In this document: one piece after another, positions 16,748 to 25,926 of the stretch | Layout of the letters: every line of letters starts with the position of its first letter | How positions within the stretch are numbered: position 1 is the first letter of the stretch | From: Bacteroidota bacterium | GTDB taxonomy: Bacteria; Bacteroidota; Bacteroidia; UKL13-3 | Length of the DNA: 64,000 nt | Reading direction: 5' to 3' | Assembly (NCBI GenBank): GCA_947457395.1 | Contig: CANGVA010000009.1 | Coordinates: forward strand, 1-64,000 | Made by a program: the position numbers and the translations under genes | Notes under the pieces: generated by a model | What the model saw: only the letters and a program-made list of their open reading frames with translations | Databases searched by the model: none | What the model was told of the DNA's origin: nothing

Positions 16748-17775
16748 TCCGGAAGCCTAAACGCATCAAATAAACCATCTCGCACTTTAATTTCACCTGT
16801 TTTCAGTTTATTAAAATTAGTGAGCGGCTCCTGAGCATAATGGTGCAGCGGTGCAAGTTCTTCTGCAGAAAACATGCCTGTAGCTTCTATTAACGCTTGT
16901 GCTACGTTGTATTGCGGCAACATTTTCCCGTCATCAATTTTAATGCATACACCCAGTTTTTGTTTGATAAAACTCATGCAGAATACCCCTTCAGCTCCTG
17001 TTTTGCCAATAATATGAGGAGCAGTAATGCGCATCATATCGGTGCAGTAACGGCCACTGCCTGCTACCAAAAATGGGTAGGTAGATACAGCTTCTACTAC
17101 AGTCTGACAAGCCTTGGCTCTTGCTGCACTATGATTTTTCATTGAAACCAGATTTTTGTATGCTACAGCCTGATGGTAAACAGGAATGGAGAAAATAGGA
17201 GCAGAGCATCCATCCAGTGCGGTTACCATGTTTGATTCTTCATATGCATAAAATGCAGCACACGTTTTTTTAATGAGTTGTTGTATGGGATGCTCAGGTT
17301 CCAGATAATTGTAGGTTGAATAATTTAATAACTTACACAAAGCAAGCATACCCGCATGTTTGCCACTACAGTTATTGTGAATATGATGAGGCTTTGTGCC
17401 GGTTTTAATGAATTCGTCAGCAGCTTTTTTATAACTAGGATATTGTGGTCCGCAGTGCAACATGTCTTTGGTTGCGCCAATTTTGTTGAGAATACTTTCT
17501 ACCACACGCAGATGCTCCGGTTCTGCATTATGTGAACCACACATCACGGCAATTTCTTCTAAGGAGAGATGAAAGTGTTCCATGCCGCCAAGTTCCAGCA
17601 GCGGTATAACCTGCAATAATTTCATAGCACTGCGTGGATAGCAAATTTGGTTTGCATCACCGACAGAAAAAATAATTTTACCGGCCTCGTTCACCACACA
17701 TATCGTTCCACGGTGAAAACTTTCTAAAACACCTGCTCTGTACACTTCAACTAAAATTGGATTCATTTTATTCAT
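16744..17775 (-). CDS. L-asparaginase II family protein (R. etli type)
   Basis: A 343-residue protein of the asparaginase II family, distinct from the E. coli AnsA/AnsB fold and related to beta-lactamase-like enzymes. Conserved segments are visible: VYRAGVLESFHRG, CYPRSAMKLLQ (Ser-x-x-Lys catalytic motif SAMK), CGSHNAEPEH, HNNCSGKHAGMLAL and DGCSAPIFS. Metal-binding Cys and His residues in these blocks agree with the zinc-binding family members. ATG at 17775 overlaps the upstream YciO-like gene by 8 bases; ATG 17766 is an alternative. Last gene of the SNF2-YciO-asparaginase operon. Confidence 0.92.
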   Translation of the reverse strand: MNKMNPILVEVYRAGVLESFHRGTICVVNEAGKIIFSVGDANQICYPRSAMKLLQVIPLLELGGMEHFHLSLEEIAVMCGSHNAEPEHLRVVESILNKIGATKDMLHCGPQYPSYKKAADEFIKTGTKPHHIHNNCSGKHAGMLALCKLLNYSTYNYLEPEHPIQQLIKKTCAAFYAYEESNMVTALDGCSAPIFSIPVYHQAVAYKNLVSMKNHSAARAKACQTVVEAVSTYPFLVAGSGRYCTDMMRITAPHIIGKTGAEGVFCMSFIKQKLGVCIKIDDGKMLPQYNVAQALIEATGMFSAEELAPLHHYAQEPLTNFNKLKTGEIKVRDGLFDAFRLPD

Positions 17776-18385
17776 TAATTATTCCTTTTCCTTGCCTGAT
17801 GAGTATGGGTTCTTCTGCTGTGCAATCAATTATGGTGGAAGGTTTGTTTCCTCCGGCACCACCATCAATAACCAGTGCAACCTGATGTTCAAATTTATCA
17901 TGTATTTCAACCGGATCGGTCATGTATGCTAAAATTTCATCTTCATGATGGATGGTGGTTACTACCAGGGGCACACCACATTGTCCAATAATGGTTTGCG
18001 CAATTTTATTGTCGGGCACACGTATACCAATGGTTTTTTTATTGCTGTTAAACCATTTGGTTACGTTTTTATTGGCATCTAAAATAAAAGTAAATGGTCC
18101 CGGTAAATTGTTCTTCATTAACCTGAACACATTTTTGTTAAGTGGTGCCGTAAATTCTGAAAGGTGAGACAGGTTAGCACACAATAACGAAAAGTTAACC
18201 TTCTCTGGTTTTTTGCCTGCTACGCGGCACATGTGTTCTATTCCTTTTTTACTATCAAGCCGGCAAGCCATTGCATAAATGGTATCAGTTGGTAAAATAA
18301 TCACACCGTCTGTGTCTAATACTTCCGTAATTTTTTTTACGTCACGTATATTCGGATTTTCGGTATGTAGTGGCAACAACGCCAT
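17768..18385 (-). CDS. YciO/TsaC-family Sua5-like RNA-binding protein
   Basis: A 205-residue YrdC-fold protein. It has the PTDTIYAM nucleotide-site motif, FRLMKNNLPGPFTFIL, KTIGIRVPDN and the C-terminal KPSTIID, a pattern closer to E. coli YciO than to TsaC. TsaC makes threonylcarbamoyl-AMP for the t6A modification of tRNA; YciO paralogues have weak or uncertain activity. It lacks the C-terminal Sua5 domain. Its ATG shares one base with the SNF2 stop and its stop overlaps the asparaginase start, so the three genes are tightly coupled. Confidence 0.88.
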   Translation of the reverse strand: MALLPLHTENPNIRDVKKITEVLDTDGVIILPTDTIYAMACRLDSKKGIEHMCRVAGKKPEKVNFSLLCANLSHLSEFTAPLNKNVFRLMKNNLPGPFTFILDANKNVTKWFNSNKKTIGIRVPDNKIAQTIIGQCGVPLVVTTIHHEDEILAYMTDPVEIHDKFEHQVALVIDGGAGGNKPSTIIDCTAEEPILIRQGKGIINE

Positions 18386-21300
18386 TAGGATAGCATTTCA
18401 AGTATTTCGTCAATATCAATTGACTTAATAAAACTTTCTTCTGTGGTAATGATGGCATTTGCTAGTTCTTTTTTCTTATGTTGTAAAGCCAGTATTTTTT
18501 CTTCAACCGTATCTTTAGAAATAAACTTATAGGTAAATACAATTTTATCCTGACCAATGCGGTGTGTGCGGTCAATTGCTTGTTGCTCAACTGCGGGGTT
18601 CCACCATGGGTCAATAATAAACACATAATCAGCCGCGGTTAGATTTAGGCCAACACCACCTGCTTTGAGTGATATAAGAAAAAATTGAATACCCGTGTCT
18701 TGCTGAAAATTTTCAACTGCTTTTTGCCTTTGCTCATTGCTCATGCTTCCGTCAAGATAACTATAGCTCCAGCCTCTGTTTTCAAATTCGGTTCTATATA
18801 TTTCCAGTTGCTTCACAAATTGAGAAAACAACAACACCTTGTGGCCTTCTGCTTTTGCTGTTTCAGCCATGCGCAATACCTCATCAAATTTTCCTGATAC
18901 ACCTTCAAATGTTTCATTGGTAAGCTTAGGATGATTGGCAATTTGACGTAGTTTGGTTAGACCTTGAAGTAAGGCAAATTGAGATTTATTTAATCCAACT
19001 TCTCGTATGGATTTCAGAATTTCATTTCTGAAATATGATTTGACTGTTTCATACGCATCAGCTTGTTCCTCGCTCATGCTGCAGTATACCACCTGCTCCA
19101 TTTTTGGCGGGAGTTCTTTTGCTACCTGATCTTTTGTTCTGCGCAACACAAAGGGTTTAATGATTGCCTTTAGTTGTTGCATTTTATGAGCATCATTCGA
19201 CTTCTCAATAGGTGTAACAAATCTTTCTGTAAACGACTGAAGGCTGCCAACAAGGCCGGGATTTATAAAAGACAGTTGACTCCAGAGCTCCTGTATGCTA
19301 TTTTCAATAGGTGTGCCGGTTAAAACAAGTTTATTGCTTGCTCTTAATTGTTTGACCGCCCTCGATGATAACGAATTTGGATTTTTTATGCTCTGGCTTT
19401 CATCCAGAATAACATAATTAAACTTGAAATCCTTTAGTATATCAATATCAACCCTAACTGTTCCATAAGTTGTGATGATAAGATCATACATTACAAATAA
19501 CTGCGGGTTTTTTTCTCGATTGATACCGGTATAAACCAATGTTTTAATGCCAGGAGTGAATTTCTTTGATTCTTTGTGCCAGTTATAAACCAGCGAGTTT
19601 GGAACAACTATCAGAGATGTTTTAATATAGGTCTTATGTGCTTGTTCAATGTTTTCCTTATTCAGACTAACTTGCCTGATAGTATTTTCCTCATCGGGTT
19701 TAAAGAGGCTCAGCTGAGGCTTGTGCTCTTCGGATATTTCGTTAGCGATTGCTTGCTGATGTAATCCACCATTTTGCAGGAATAATTCTTTTTCTTTTTG
19801 CAGCAATGCAAGAGTTTGAATGGTTTTGCCAAGACCCATATCATCTGCCAGACAACCGCCAAAGCCATTTTCTTTGAGAAAATAAAACCAGTCGAATCCC
19901 GCTTTTTGGTAAGGCCTTAATTCACCTTTAAAATTTTCAGGCAAATGCATTTCCTTGATTTCATCACCGTATGCCTTTATCTTCTCAAGTTTATCACTTA
20001 TTCGTAAATATCTCCCACCATCATTTGCGAGTTCATCAATTAACCCTACGTGGTGTTTTTCAAGCCTTATATCTTCTTCTGAGCTTGAAAATTCCAATAT
20101 GCCGGCAAGATTGCCAAACCACTCATCGGGTATAATGGCAATTAGGCCATTTGGTAAAATAAATTCCCGCTTGCCTTTTAATATGTTTTCTTTGAGCGCT
20201 AGAAATGGAAAAGTGAACTCTCCGAATGTAACATTGGCTTTAATATCAAACCAGTCCTTTTGTTCCTTAATTTCTAGTTTTATTTCCCTATTTCCTATAA
20301 AATATTTATTGAACTCTTCACTTTGTTCAATATTGATTCTGCTGGCTAATAGTGTTGCTGCATAGTCATTCACCCATTCAAGAAACTCATATTTATTTGT
20401 TGTTTCCAGTGGTATTAGTTGATCGGATAACTGGGCAATGGCTTTAGTGTGTAGGGTAAAATATGCTCCGCTTATTTGCTGTAGTCCTAGTTTTTCTATT
20501 TGTTTTTTTTGCTCTTCTTCAAAGTGCCGATCTCTTTTAACCCTTCTGAATAAGTATTGATCTTTCTTTTTCTCAACCAATGCGCATACGTTATCTGGAG
20601 TACCATATTCAAAAATAGCGTTATTGTACTTGAACGTTAGTTTTAGCGATACATTATCGCCTTCATAAGGCTGCACCTTTAGCACTGCATGCCCATCTGC
20701 CCTTTCTGTTATTATTTGAAATCCTTCCGCATAAACATCATACTTCTCTACTAGATGGGCTACAAATTTGTTGAAGTAATTTTCTTCTGCATTTTTGGCT
20801 ATTTGGATAAAACGTTTATTTAGAAATGGTTGGAGTTTTTTGCCATCAATTTCTTTTTCAAAATCAAATATCACATTATTCAGGAGCATCCATGCTGGCT
20901 GATTGCTTATGATCTGGGCTCCTTTATACATAAACTCTATACGTTCGCCCTTAAACTTAATGGTGGGGAAGTAACGAGTGCCCTCTTCGTTGCTTCGAAA
21001 GTGGAATAGTACAGATGCTTTTTCAGCAGCAACGTTAATACACTGAGAGGTTGGGTTATTATCATTTCCCATCCTGTAAATATTTTTGCCTCTTAGTAAA
21101 TTGAGTGCTTTATTTAGTCGCTGCTCAACATACGGCTTTATTCGCTCATTGAATAGTTCTTTGGAGCAGTACTTTTCATTCGTAAAAAATTCAGCTGTCT
21201 TTATTTTCTTTTTTCCATCGGTATAAAACTTCTTAAATACGTGATCATCATCCAACTCATCAAGCAGTTTAATTACTTTTTCATCGTGCGTATCTATTTT

Positions 21301-21435
21301 ACTACTAAAATAGGCTGATGTTTTCGAAAAAATGCGTTGGTGGGTTAACGTAAATTTTCCAAGGCTATTTATCTGCACCACATGAGGTTCAATAATATAA
21401 CCAAGGTAGGGGTGGTTTATAAGTGTATAAACCAA
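18385..21435 (-). CDS. SNF2-family helicase (RapA/HepA-like)
   Basis: About 1,016 residues from TTG 21435. The ORF-track start at 21465 lies in a TAATTTTG promoter box. The N-terminal half is a Bacteroidota SNF2-associated region beginning LGYIIEPHVVQI. The ATPase has motif I DDMGLGKTIQTLALLQ, a DESQ motif II (DESQSIKNP), motif III LTGTPIENSIQELW, and the C-terminal motifs KAGGVGLNLTAADYVFI and QAIDRTHRIGQD. It translocates on double-stranded DNA; RapA relatives remodel RNA polymerase complexes, but the substrate here is unknown. It heads a three-gene operon with the YciO-like and asparaginase genes. No neighbouring methyltransferase or nuclease suggests a defence role. Confidence 0.93.
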   Translation of the reverse strand: MVYTLINHPYLGYIIEPHVVQINSLGKFTLTHQRIFSKTSAYFSSKIDTHDEKVIKLLDELDDDHVFKKFYTDGKKKIKTAEFFTNEKYCSKELFNERIKPYVEQRLNKALNLLRGKNIYRMGNDNNPTSQCINVAAEKASVLFHFRSNEEGTRYFPTIKFKGERIEFMYKGAQIISNQPAWMLLNNVIFDFEKEIDGKKLQPFLNKRFIQIAKNAEENYFNKFVAHLVEKYDVYAEGFQIITERADGHAVLKVQPYEGDNVSLKLTFKYNNAIFEYGTPDNVCALVEKKKDQYLFRRVKRDRHFEEEQKKQIEKLGLQQISGAYFTLHTKAIAQLSDQLIPLETTNKYEFLEWVNDYAATLLASRINIEQSEEFNKYFIGNREIKLEIKEQKDWFDIKANVTFGEFTFPFLALKENILKGKREFILPNGLIAIIPDEWFGNLAGILEFSSSEEDIRLEKHHVGLIDELANDGGRYLRISDKLEKIKAYGDEIKEMHLPENFKGELRPYQKAGFDWFYFLKENGFGGCLADDMGLGKTIQTLALLQKEKELFLQNGGLHQQAIANEISEEHKPQLSLFKPDEENTIRQVSLNKENIEQAHKTYIKTSLIVVPNSLVYNWHKESKKFTPGIKTLVYTGINREKNPQLFVMYDLIITTYGTVRVDIDILKDFKFNYVILDESQSIKNPNSLSSRAVKQLRASNKLVLTGTPIENSIQELWSQLSFINPGLVGSLQSFTERFVTPIEKSNDAHKMQQLKAIIKPFVLRRTKDQVAKELPPKMEQVVYCSMSEEQADAYETVKSYFRNEILKSIREVGLNKSQFALLQGLTKLRQIANHPKLTNETFEGVSGKFDEVLRMAETAKAEGHKVLLFSQFVKQLEIYRTEFENRGWSYSYLDGSMSNEQRQKAVENFQQDTGIQFFLISLKAGGVGLNLTAADYVFIIDPWWNPAVEQQAIDRTHRIGQDKIVFTYKFISKDTVEEKILALQHKKKELANAIITTEESFIKSIDIDEILEMLS

Positions 21436-21462
21436 ATCAAATGGTTGTGTATTTACAACAAG

Positions 21463-21470
21463 CAAAATTA
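21463..21470 (-). promoter_or_regulatory. -7 promoter box of the SNF2 operon
   Basis: TAATTTTG on the minus strand matches TAnnTTTG exactly, and its last three bases are the TTG chosen by the ORF track. No clear TTTG lies at -33. Confidence 0.4.
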
Positions 21471-21512
21471 GCCCTAATTAAAGGGAGTAAAGTTATAGGA
21501 TTGATTTTATAA

Positions 21513-21528
21513 AGGAAATAATTTTCCT
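21513..21528 (-). terminator. Weak hairpin downstream of dapF
   Basis: AGGAAA-TAAT-TTTCCT is a perfect 6-bp stem within the gap between dapF and the SNF2 gene. It is AT-rich, with a short T-rich tail on the minus strand. It is at most a weak terminator. Confidence 0.3.
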
Positions 21529-21535
21529 AAAAAAA

Positions 21536-22330
21536 TTAGTAGGAAATAGACCCCTTAAAAACGAATTCAGCCGGCCCTTCAAGCCAAATCTCCGTAAAGG
21601 ATGAGGGCTGCTGGTAGTTAAAACTTACGGCTAAGTTACCTCCAGAGGTTTGCACCTCAAACCGATGTGCACCTGATGTGAGATTATTCATAATGGCCGT
21701 GCAAAGTGCCGCTGCGGTTACCCCTGTTCCGCAACTGAGTGTTTCGTCTTCAACGCCCCGTTCAAAGGTGCGTATGCTTATTGCTTCGGGCTGCGTAATA
21801 TTGATGAAATTTACATTGATTCCCTCTGAATCAAACTCCGGATGGTGCCTGATGCTCTTTGCCTTTTTAATCAAATCTAATTCCACTATTGGAATTTGGG
21901 TAAATGAGATATAATGAGGCGAGCCTGAGTTAAGCACAAATTCATGATTATTTCTTACAGAAACTGAGTTTACATCCTGCATCTTTAGTTTAACAACCGG
22001 AGGCCTGATAATTGCATCATGCCAACCATCAACTGCCAGAAATCTGATGTTATCAGTAACAATTTGCTGATGAAACGCAAATGCCGCAATGCAACGCCCT
22101 CCATTGCCACACATACTGCTTTCTCGCCCATCACTATTAAAATACTTCATAAAGAAATCACCATCTTTTTGCGGCTGAAGCAATATCAGACCATCGGCAC
22201 CAATACCAAAACGCCTGTTACATAGACGTGCAATAAGAGAAATATTATTAGATGGGAATTGCAGGTTGCGGTCGTCAATGATGATGAAGTCATTACCTGC
22301 ACCCTGGTATTTGTAAAACTCAGAAATCAA
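21536..22330 (-). CDS. dapF: Diaminopimelate epimerase
   Basis: A 264-residue enzyme interconverting LL- and meso-diaminopimelate. Both active-site cysteines are present, in ESSMCGNGGRC and DETLSCGTGVTAAAL. The N-terminal FYKYQGAGNDFIIID is canonical. It overlaps the upstream membrane-protein gene by 4 bases (ATGA), so the pair is translationally coupled although unrelated in function. With dapB it shows that the diaminopimelate pathway is encoded in dispersed genes. Confidence 0.97.
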   Translation of the reverse strand: MISEFYKYQGAGNDFIIIDDRNLQFPSNNISLIARLCNRRFGIGADGLILLQPQKDGDFFMKYFNSDGRESSMCGNGGRCIAAFAFHQQIVTDNIRFLAVDGWHDAIIRPPVVKLKMQDVNSVSVRNNHEFVLNSGSPHYISFTQIPIVELDLIKKAKSIRHHPEFDSEGINVNFINITQPEAISIRTFERGVEDETLSCGTGVTAAALCTAIMNNLTSGAHRFEVQTSGGNLAVSFNYQQPSSFTEIWLEGPAEFVFKGSISY

Positions 22331-23190
22331 AACTTGTGAAATTCGTTGTCTTTAATAAGTTTAACGGAAAGACCATCTTTGAATTTTAGAGAAATCTCTT
22401 TCTTTTCAATGTACAAACTTATAGCATATGGTTTGCTTAATCCATACAAAACGAGTTTTTTACCGTTGAAACTGTATCCTTTATAATTAACCGGGGATTT
22501 CCAGAATTCAACCAATACAGGGTTATCGGTATGTAATTTGCCTTGTGAAATGCGTGAGTAGGTAAGGTTGGTAATGCTATCATTATTCATAGAATCTGCT
22601 CTGCTCTTAACCACCTTGAAGCGTAACTCGTAAACTTCTTTTTCTATTGGTGCAAGAAAAGTATCATGAAGTAAAATATCTGCTTTTAGATTATTGTTAG
22701 GAGCAGTTTTTTTATCTGTCATGTTCAATGCAATGGTAGCGGCTTTTCTATTATCACTGAGCAGTGCATCTTCAAGTTCAATTTCTTCAGGTTCAGTTAT
22801 TATTTCAGCCGGTGTTGCTTTATTTGATTTATTTCCAAAAACAGGGAGTTTGTCCCATAACTTTCGCTCTTTGGGTTTGTTATGTTTTTCTAATGACTCA
22901 TTGGATAGCTTTAACTTTTCATTATCAATGTAATAATTTACAGCAAGGGCAATACCCGTAACGGAAATCAATAAGTACATTGCAGATAGAAGTTTGTTAT
23001 TCAATGTTGTTTCTTCGTTGCCTGCAAGTACACGTTTTAACTGAGCAGCCCGATTCTTTTTGTAATCGTTAAATGCATTTCTGAGATTGGCATCCTCTGA
23101 CAATTTTTCCACGAAACTGCTTTTATCTAATTCAGATAATTCGTCTCGCAGATACTTTTCAAAATAATATTGATGTTTGTCGTGCCCCAT
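22327..23190 (-). CDS. Anti-sigma-like single-pass membrane protein
   Basis: I start this at ATG 23190 (MGHDKHQYYFEKYL); the ORF-track GTG at 23199 adds three residues. The 287-residue protein has an N-terminal 60-residue segment (FEKYLRDELSELDKSSFVEKL) like the cytosolic part of Bacteroidota anti-sigma factors, though without zinc-binding His/Cys. One membrane helix lies near residues 67-87. The C-terminal half has no recognised domain. No sigma factor lies nearby, so the role is uncertain. It is translationally coupled to dapF. Confidence 0.65.
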   Translation of the reverse strand: MGHDKHQYYFEKYLRDELSELDKSSFVEKLSEDANLRNAFNDYKKNRAAQLKRVLAGNEETTLNNKLLSAMYLLISVTGIALAVNYYIDNEKLKLSNESLEKHNKPKERKLWDKLPVFGNKSNKATPAEIITEPEEIELEDALLSDNRKAATIALNMTDKKTAPNNNLKADILLHDTFLAPIEKEVYELRFKVVKSRADSMNNDSITNLTYSRISQGKLHTDNPVLVEFWKSPVNYKGYSFNGKKLVLYGLSKPYAISLYIEKKEISLKFKDGLSVKLIKDNEFHKF

Positions 23191-23321
23191 GTAATACACA
23201 AAGTTGCAGTATTTTTTCGAATCTACACAATTACAGACCAGCTTTTTTCGTTAAAAGTTGTATTTAAAATAGATTGGCTTGGAACAGTTTTTGCCAACAT
23301 TATTTTAATTCGAGAAAAAAT

Positions 23322-24794
23322 ATGTTGAAAAGGTACATTTTGTTTTTTGCTGTTGCGGCTCTGGGTGGCCTAACAGCACTAGGAATCAGCAAATTATTTT
23401 CCGATTCGCAAGGAACGGTATTGCAAGAGGAAAGAATGGCACGATTTGCTGGTTTGAGTGAGTCTTCGGCACGACCGGATTTTGTAGAAGTGGCTGATCT
23501 TGTGACACCTACGGTTGTTCACATCATCACTCAGGTGGAATCTAAACAATTTGATGATCAGCGAGAAATTAATCCATTCGACTTTTTTCATGGGCCGGGT
23601 TTCAGGTTTGAGATGCCGGAGTCGGGGCCCCGCTCCTCCTCAGGTTCGGGTGTAATTATCAGTCAGGATGGTTATGTGGTGACCAATAACCATGTCATTG
23701 AAGGTGCAAACAAAATCAAGGTTATTTTAAATGATAAGCGGCAATATGATGCCAATTTAATAGGCAGAGACCCTAATACAGATCTTGCCTTGCTTAGAAT
23801 TGATGAAAAAAACCTTCCTTATGCCCTTGTGGGGAACTCTGATGAAGTAAAAGTTGGTCAGTGGGTGCTTGCAGTTGGTAATCCCTTCAATTTAACTTCA
23901 ACCGTTACTGCAGGAATTGTAAGTGCCAAGGGTCGTAATCTGAATTTGCTGAAAGACCCCCGCAGGGCTGAAACCCAGTATACAATTGAATCATTTATAC
24001 AAACAGATGCTGCTGTAAATCCTGGTAATAGCGGAGGTGCATTGGTTTCTTCAGATGGTAAGTTGGTTGGTATAAACACTGCAATAGCTTCAAATACAGG
24101 TGCTTATGCAGGTAATTCTTTTGCTGTTCCATCCAACCTCATGAAAAAAATAATTGAAGACTTGTTAAAATATGGTGAAGTACAGCGTGGATTTTTAGGC
24201 GTGCAAATTGCGGATGTTACTGCTGAACTGGCAGACAAGGAAGGCTTAAAAGAGGTAAGAGGTGTTTATATCGCAAAGGTTAACGCAAATAGTGCAGCTG
24301 AAGATGCAGGTATAAAGGATAAGGATGTTATTCTGAGCATTGATGATGTGAAAGTGAATTCTTCGTCAGAGTTACAGGAGCTTGTTGGAAAGCGTAATCC
24401 CGGAGATAAGTTAAAAGTTCTTGCTTCCAGAAACGGCAAAGAACAGATATTTTTTGTAACCCTTAAAAGTAGGGAAGGAAAAACAAGTATTGATGTTACG
24501 GAGAAAAGAGACTTTAATAAGGTTCTCGATACGGAGTTCGAATCAATCAGCAGAGAAGAGCGTCTAAATTTAAAAATCAGTGGTGGTGTAAAGGTGAAAA
24601 AGGTTGGCCAAAAAAGCATTTTGAAAAAAGCAGGAATACCGGATGGTTTTGTGTTAACTGCTATTGATATAACACCTGTAAGCACTACAACGGAGGTTAA
24701 AAAGCTACTGGAGGATAAAAAAGGTGGCGTGCTACTGGAAGGAATTAATCCGGATGGCTCACGTGGATATTATGGATTCGGTATAGAGAAGTAG
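23322..24794 (+). CDS. HtrA/DegP-type periplasmic serine protease
   Basis: ATG at 23322 gives MLKRYILFFAVAALGGLTALG, a signal peptide or anchor; the ORF-track start at 23274 is a TTG 16 codons upstream. The 490-residue protein has a trypsin-like domain with His in NNHVIEG (about 124), Asp in NTDLALLRI (about 153) and Ser in GNSGGALV (about 238). Two PDZ domains follow (about residues 290-380 and 400-485). It should degrade or refold damaged envelope proteins. It ends directly against the convergent epimerase gene with no gap. Confidence 0.96.
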   Translation: MLKRYILFFAVAALGGLTALGISKLFSDSQGTVLQEERMARFAGLSESSARPDFVEVADLVTPTVVHIITQVESKQFDDQREINPFDFFHGPGFRFEMPESGPRSSSGSGVIISQDGYVVTNNHVIEGANKIKVILNDKRQYDANLIGRDPNTDLALLRIDEKNLPYALVGNSDEVKVGQWVLAVGNPFNLTSTVTAGIVSAKGRNLNLLKDPRRAETQYTIESFIQTDAAVNPGNSGGALVSSDGKLVGINTAIASNTGAYAGNSFAVPSNLMKKIIEDLLKYGEVQRGFLGVQIADVTAELADKEGLKEVRGVYIAKVNANSAAEDAGIKDKDVILSIDDVKVNSSSELQELVGKRNPGDKLKVLASRNGKEQIFFVTLKSREGKTSIDVTEKRDFNKVLDTEFESISREERLNLKISGGVKVKKVGQKSILKKAGIPDGFVLTAIDITPVSTTTEVKKLLEDKKGGVLLEGINPDGSRGYYGFGIEK

Positions 24795-25199
24795 TTATCT
24801 GATTTCCTGGCAAAGCTCTATTAATACTCCATTGGTTGATTTCGGATGAAGGAAGGCAATCAGTTTATTATCGGCTCCTTTTTTGGGCTGCTCATGTATA
24901 AACTGAAAGCCTTCTTTTTTTAACCGTTCCATTTCTACTGCGATATCTTCTACCTCATAGGCGATATGATGAATGCCTTCTCCTTTTTTATCTATAAACT
25001 TGGCAATGGTACTTTCAGCAGATGTAGCTTCCAGCAACTCAATTTTATTTGGCCCAATCTGGTAGAAAATCGTATTTACCTGCTCACTCTCTACTGTTTC
25101 TGTTTTGTATGGTTTGCTTTGAAACAAGCTATTAAATAGCGCTACCGAAGCGTTAGCATTTTTTACTGCAATACCAATATGTTCTATCTTTTTAAACAT
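24795..25199 (-). CDS. mce: Methylmalonyl-CoA epimerase
   Basis: A 134-residue VOC-fold metalloenzyme interconverting (R)- and (S)-methylmalonyl-CoA in propionate metabolism. It shows FKKIEHIGIAVKN with the first metal His, GEGIHHIAYEV with the second, and Glu residues in KIELLE and VLIELC. It is the last gene of the minus-strand run that starts with the cytochrome oxidase genes, 41 bases after the DUF983 gene. Its link to respiration is positional only. The biotin carboxylase at 59.9 kb could serve the same propionyl-CoA route. Confidence 0.94.
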   Translation of the reverse strand: MFKKIEHIGIAVKNANASVALFNSLFQSKPYKTETVESEQVNTIFYQIGPNKIELLEATSAESTIAKFIDKKGEGIHHIAYEVEDIAVEMERLKKEGFQFIHEQPKKGADNKLIAFLHPKSTNGVLIELCQEIR

Positions 25200-25240
25200 G
25201 AAACAAAGTTAGCAGAAATGTCTAAATGGAAAGCTATTAC

Positions 25241-25633
25241 TTATTTGTTTGCCATTTTTTCATCAAATCGCACAGGCGAAAACCAATAAAGCATGATTAT
25301 TCGGGCATATCGATAGGTAAGTGGCGAAGCAAGAATAAATGCAGGGATGATAATGGCCATATATACCCAAAATTCCGGATCATTAAATAATATAAGGGTA
25401 GCTCCTCCTAATATGATGAGTATGGCACAGGAAATGGCATAGCTCACATACATGGCACCCCAGTAAAAACCTGGCTCAATTTCAAAGTGTAGTTTACAAA
25501 CCGGGCAGTCGGCATACATTTCAGTGAATTGAACTGAAAATGCAGGTTTTGCAAACATTTTACCACTTTGGCAACGTGGGCACTTGCCTTTTACTAAAGC
25601 ATGCCATTTGCCTGATGTATACTTATCGCACAT
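25241..25633 (-). CDS. DUF983 membrane protein
   Basis: A 130-residue protein with two CxxC pairs near the N-terminus (GKCPRCQSGKMF; CPVCKLHFE), the signature of DUF983, followed by FYWGAMYVSYAIS and two membrane helices (about residues 55-78 and 82-105). DUF983 proteins are often encoded beside cytochrome oxidase genes and may help assembly or bind metal through the CxxC pairs, but the function is not proven. It is adjacent to the preceding gene with no gap (25633/25634). Confidence 0.88.
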   Translation of the reverse strand: MCDKYTSGKWHALVKGKCPRCQSGKMFAKPAFSVQFTEMYADCPVCKLHFEIEPGFYWGAMYVSYAISCAILIILGGATLILFNDPEFWVYMAIIIPAFILASPLTYRYARIIMLYWFSPVRFDEKMANK

Positions 25634-25882
25634 TTATATTGCAGATATTCTTTTTCTTTTTTGAATGCGTGAATGGCGATACCAAATGATGCCAAATATA
25701 GCCGCTATGGTATAGGGTAAAGCAAGTAAATATAAAATACCGTTGTTAAGTGAGCTGCCAACAGAAGAGCCATTATCTCTTGCGCTGCTTAATGCAGTTT
25801 TACACATAGGACATTGTGCAAGTAAATCTTGGCTTAATATAACCATACTTAAAATAGTTAGTATAATGATTGCCTTTTTCAT
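25634..25882 (-). CDS. Small CxxC membrane protein of the cox operon
   Basis: An 82-residue protein: signal peptide (MKKAIIILTILSMVILSQDLLAQ), a CPMCKTAL motif right after the cleavage site, an N/S-rich stretch and one membrane helix with a basic end (YRHSRIQKRKR). Similar small CxMC proteins occur next to cytochrome oxidase genes in other Bacteroidota. The Cys pair facing the periplasm suggests copper or thiol chemistry during oxidase assembly; that is inference from position and motif. Confidence 0.8.
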   Translation of the reverse strand: MKKAIIILTILSMVILSQDLLAQCPMCKTALSSARDNGSSVGSSLNNGILYLLALPYTIAAIFGIIWYRHSRIQKRKRISAI

Positions 25883-25926
25883 ATGAGCAAAGATAATAGG
25901 ATTGTTTATATGCGTAATGCCTTAAA

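Noticed and set aside
18385-21435. SNF2 helicase as part of a phage-defence system
   Set aside because: No methyltransferase, nuclease, protease or DISARM/BREX-type partner is adjacent; its neighbours are a YciO-like and an asparaginase gene.
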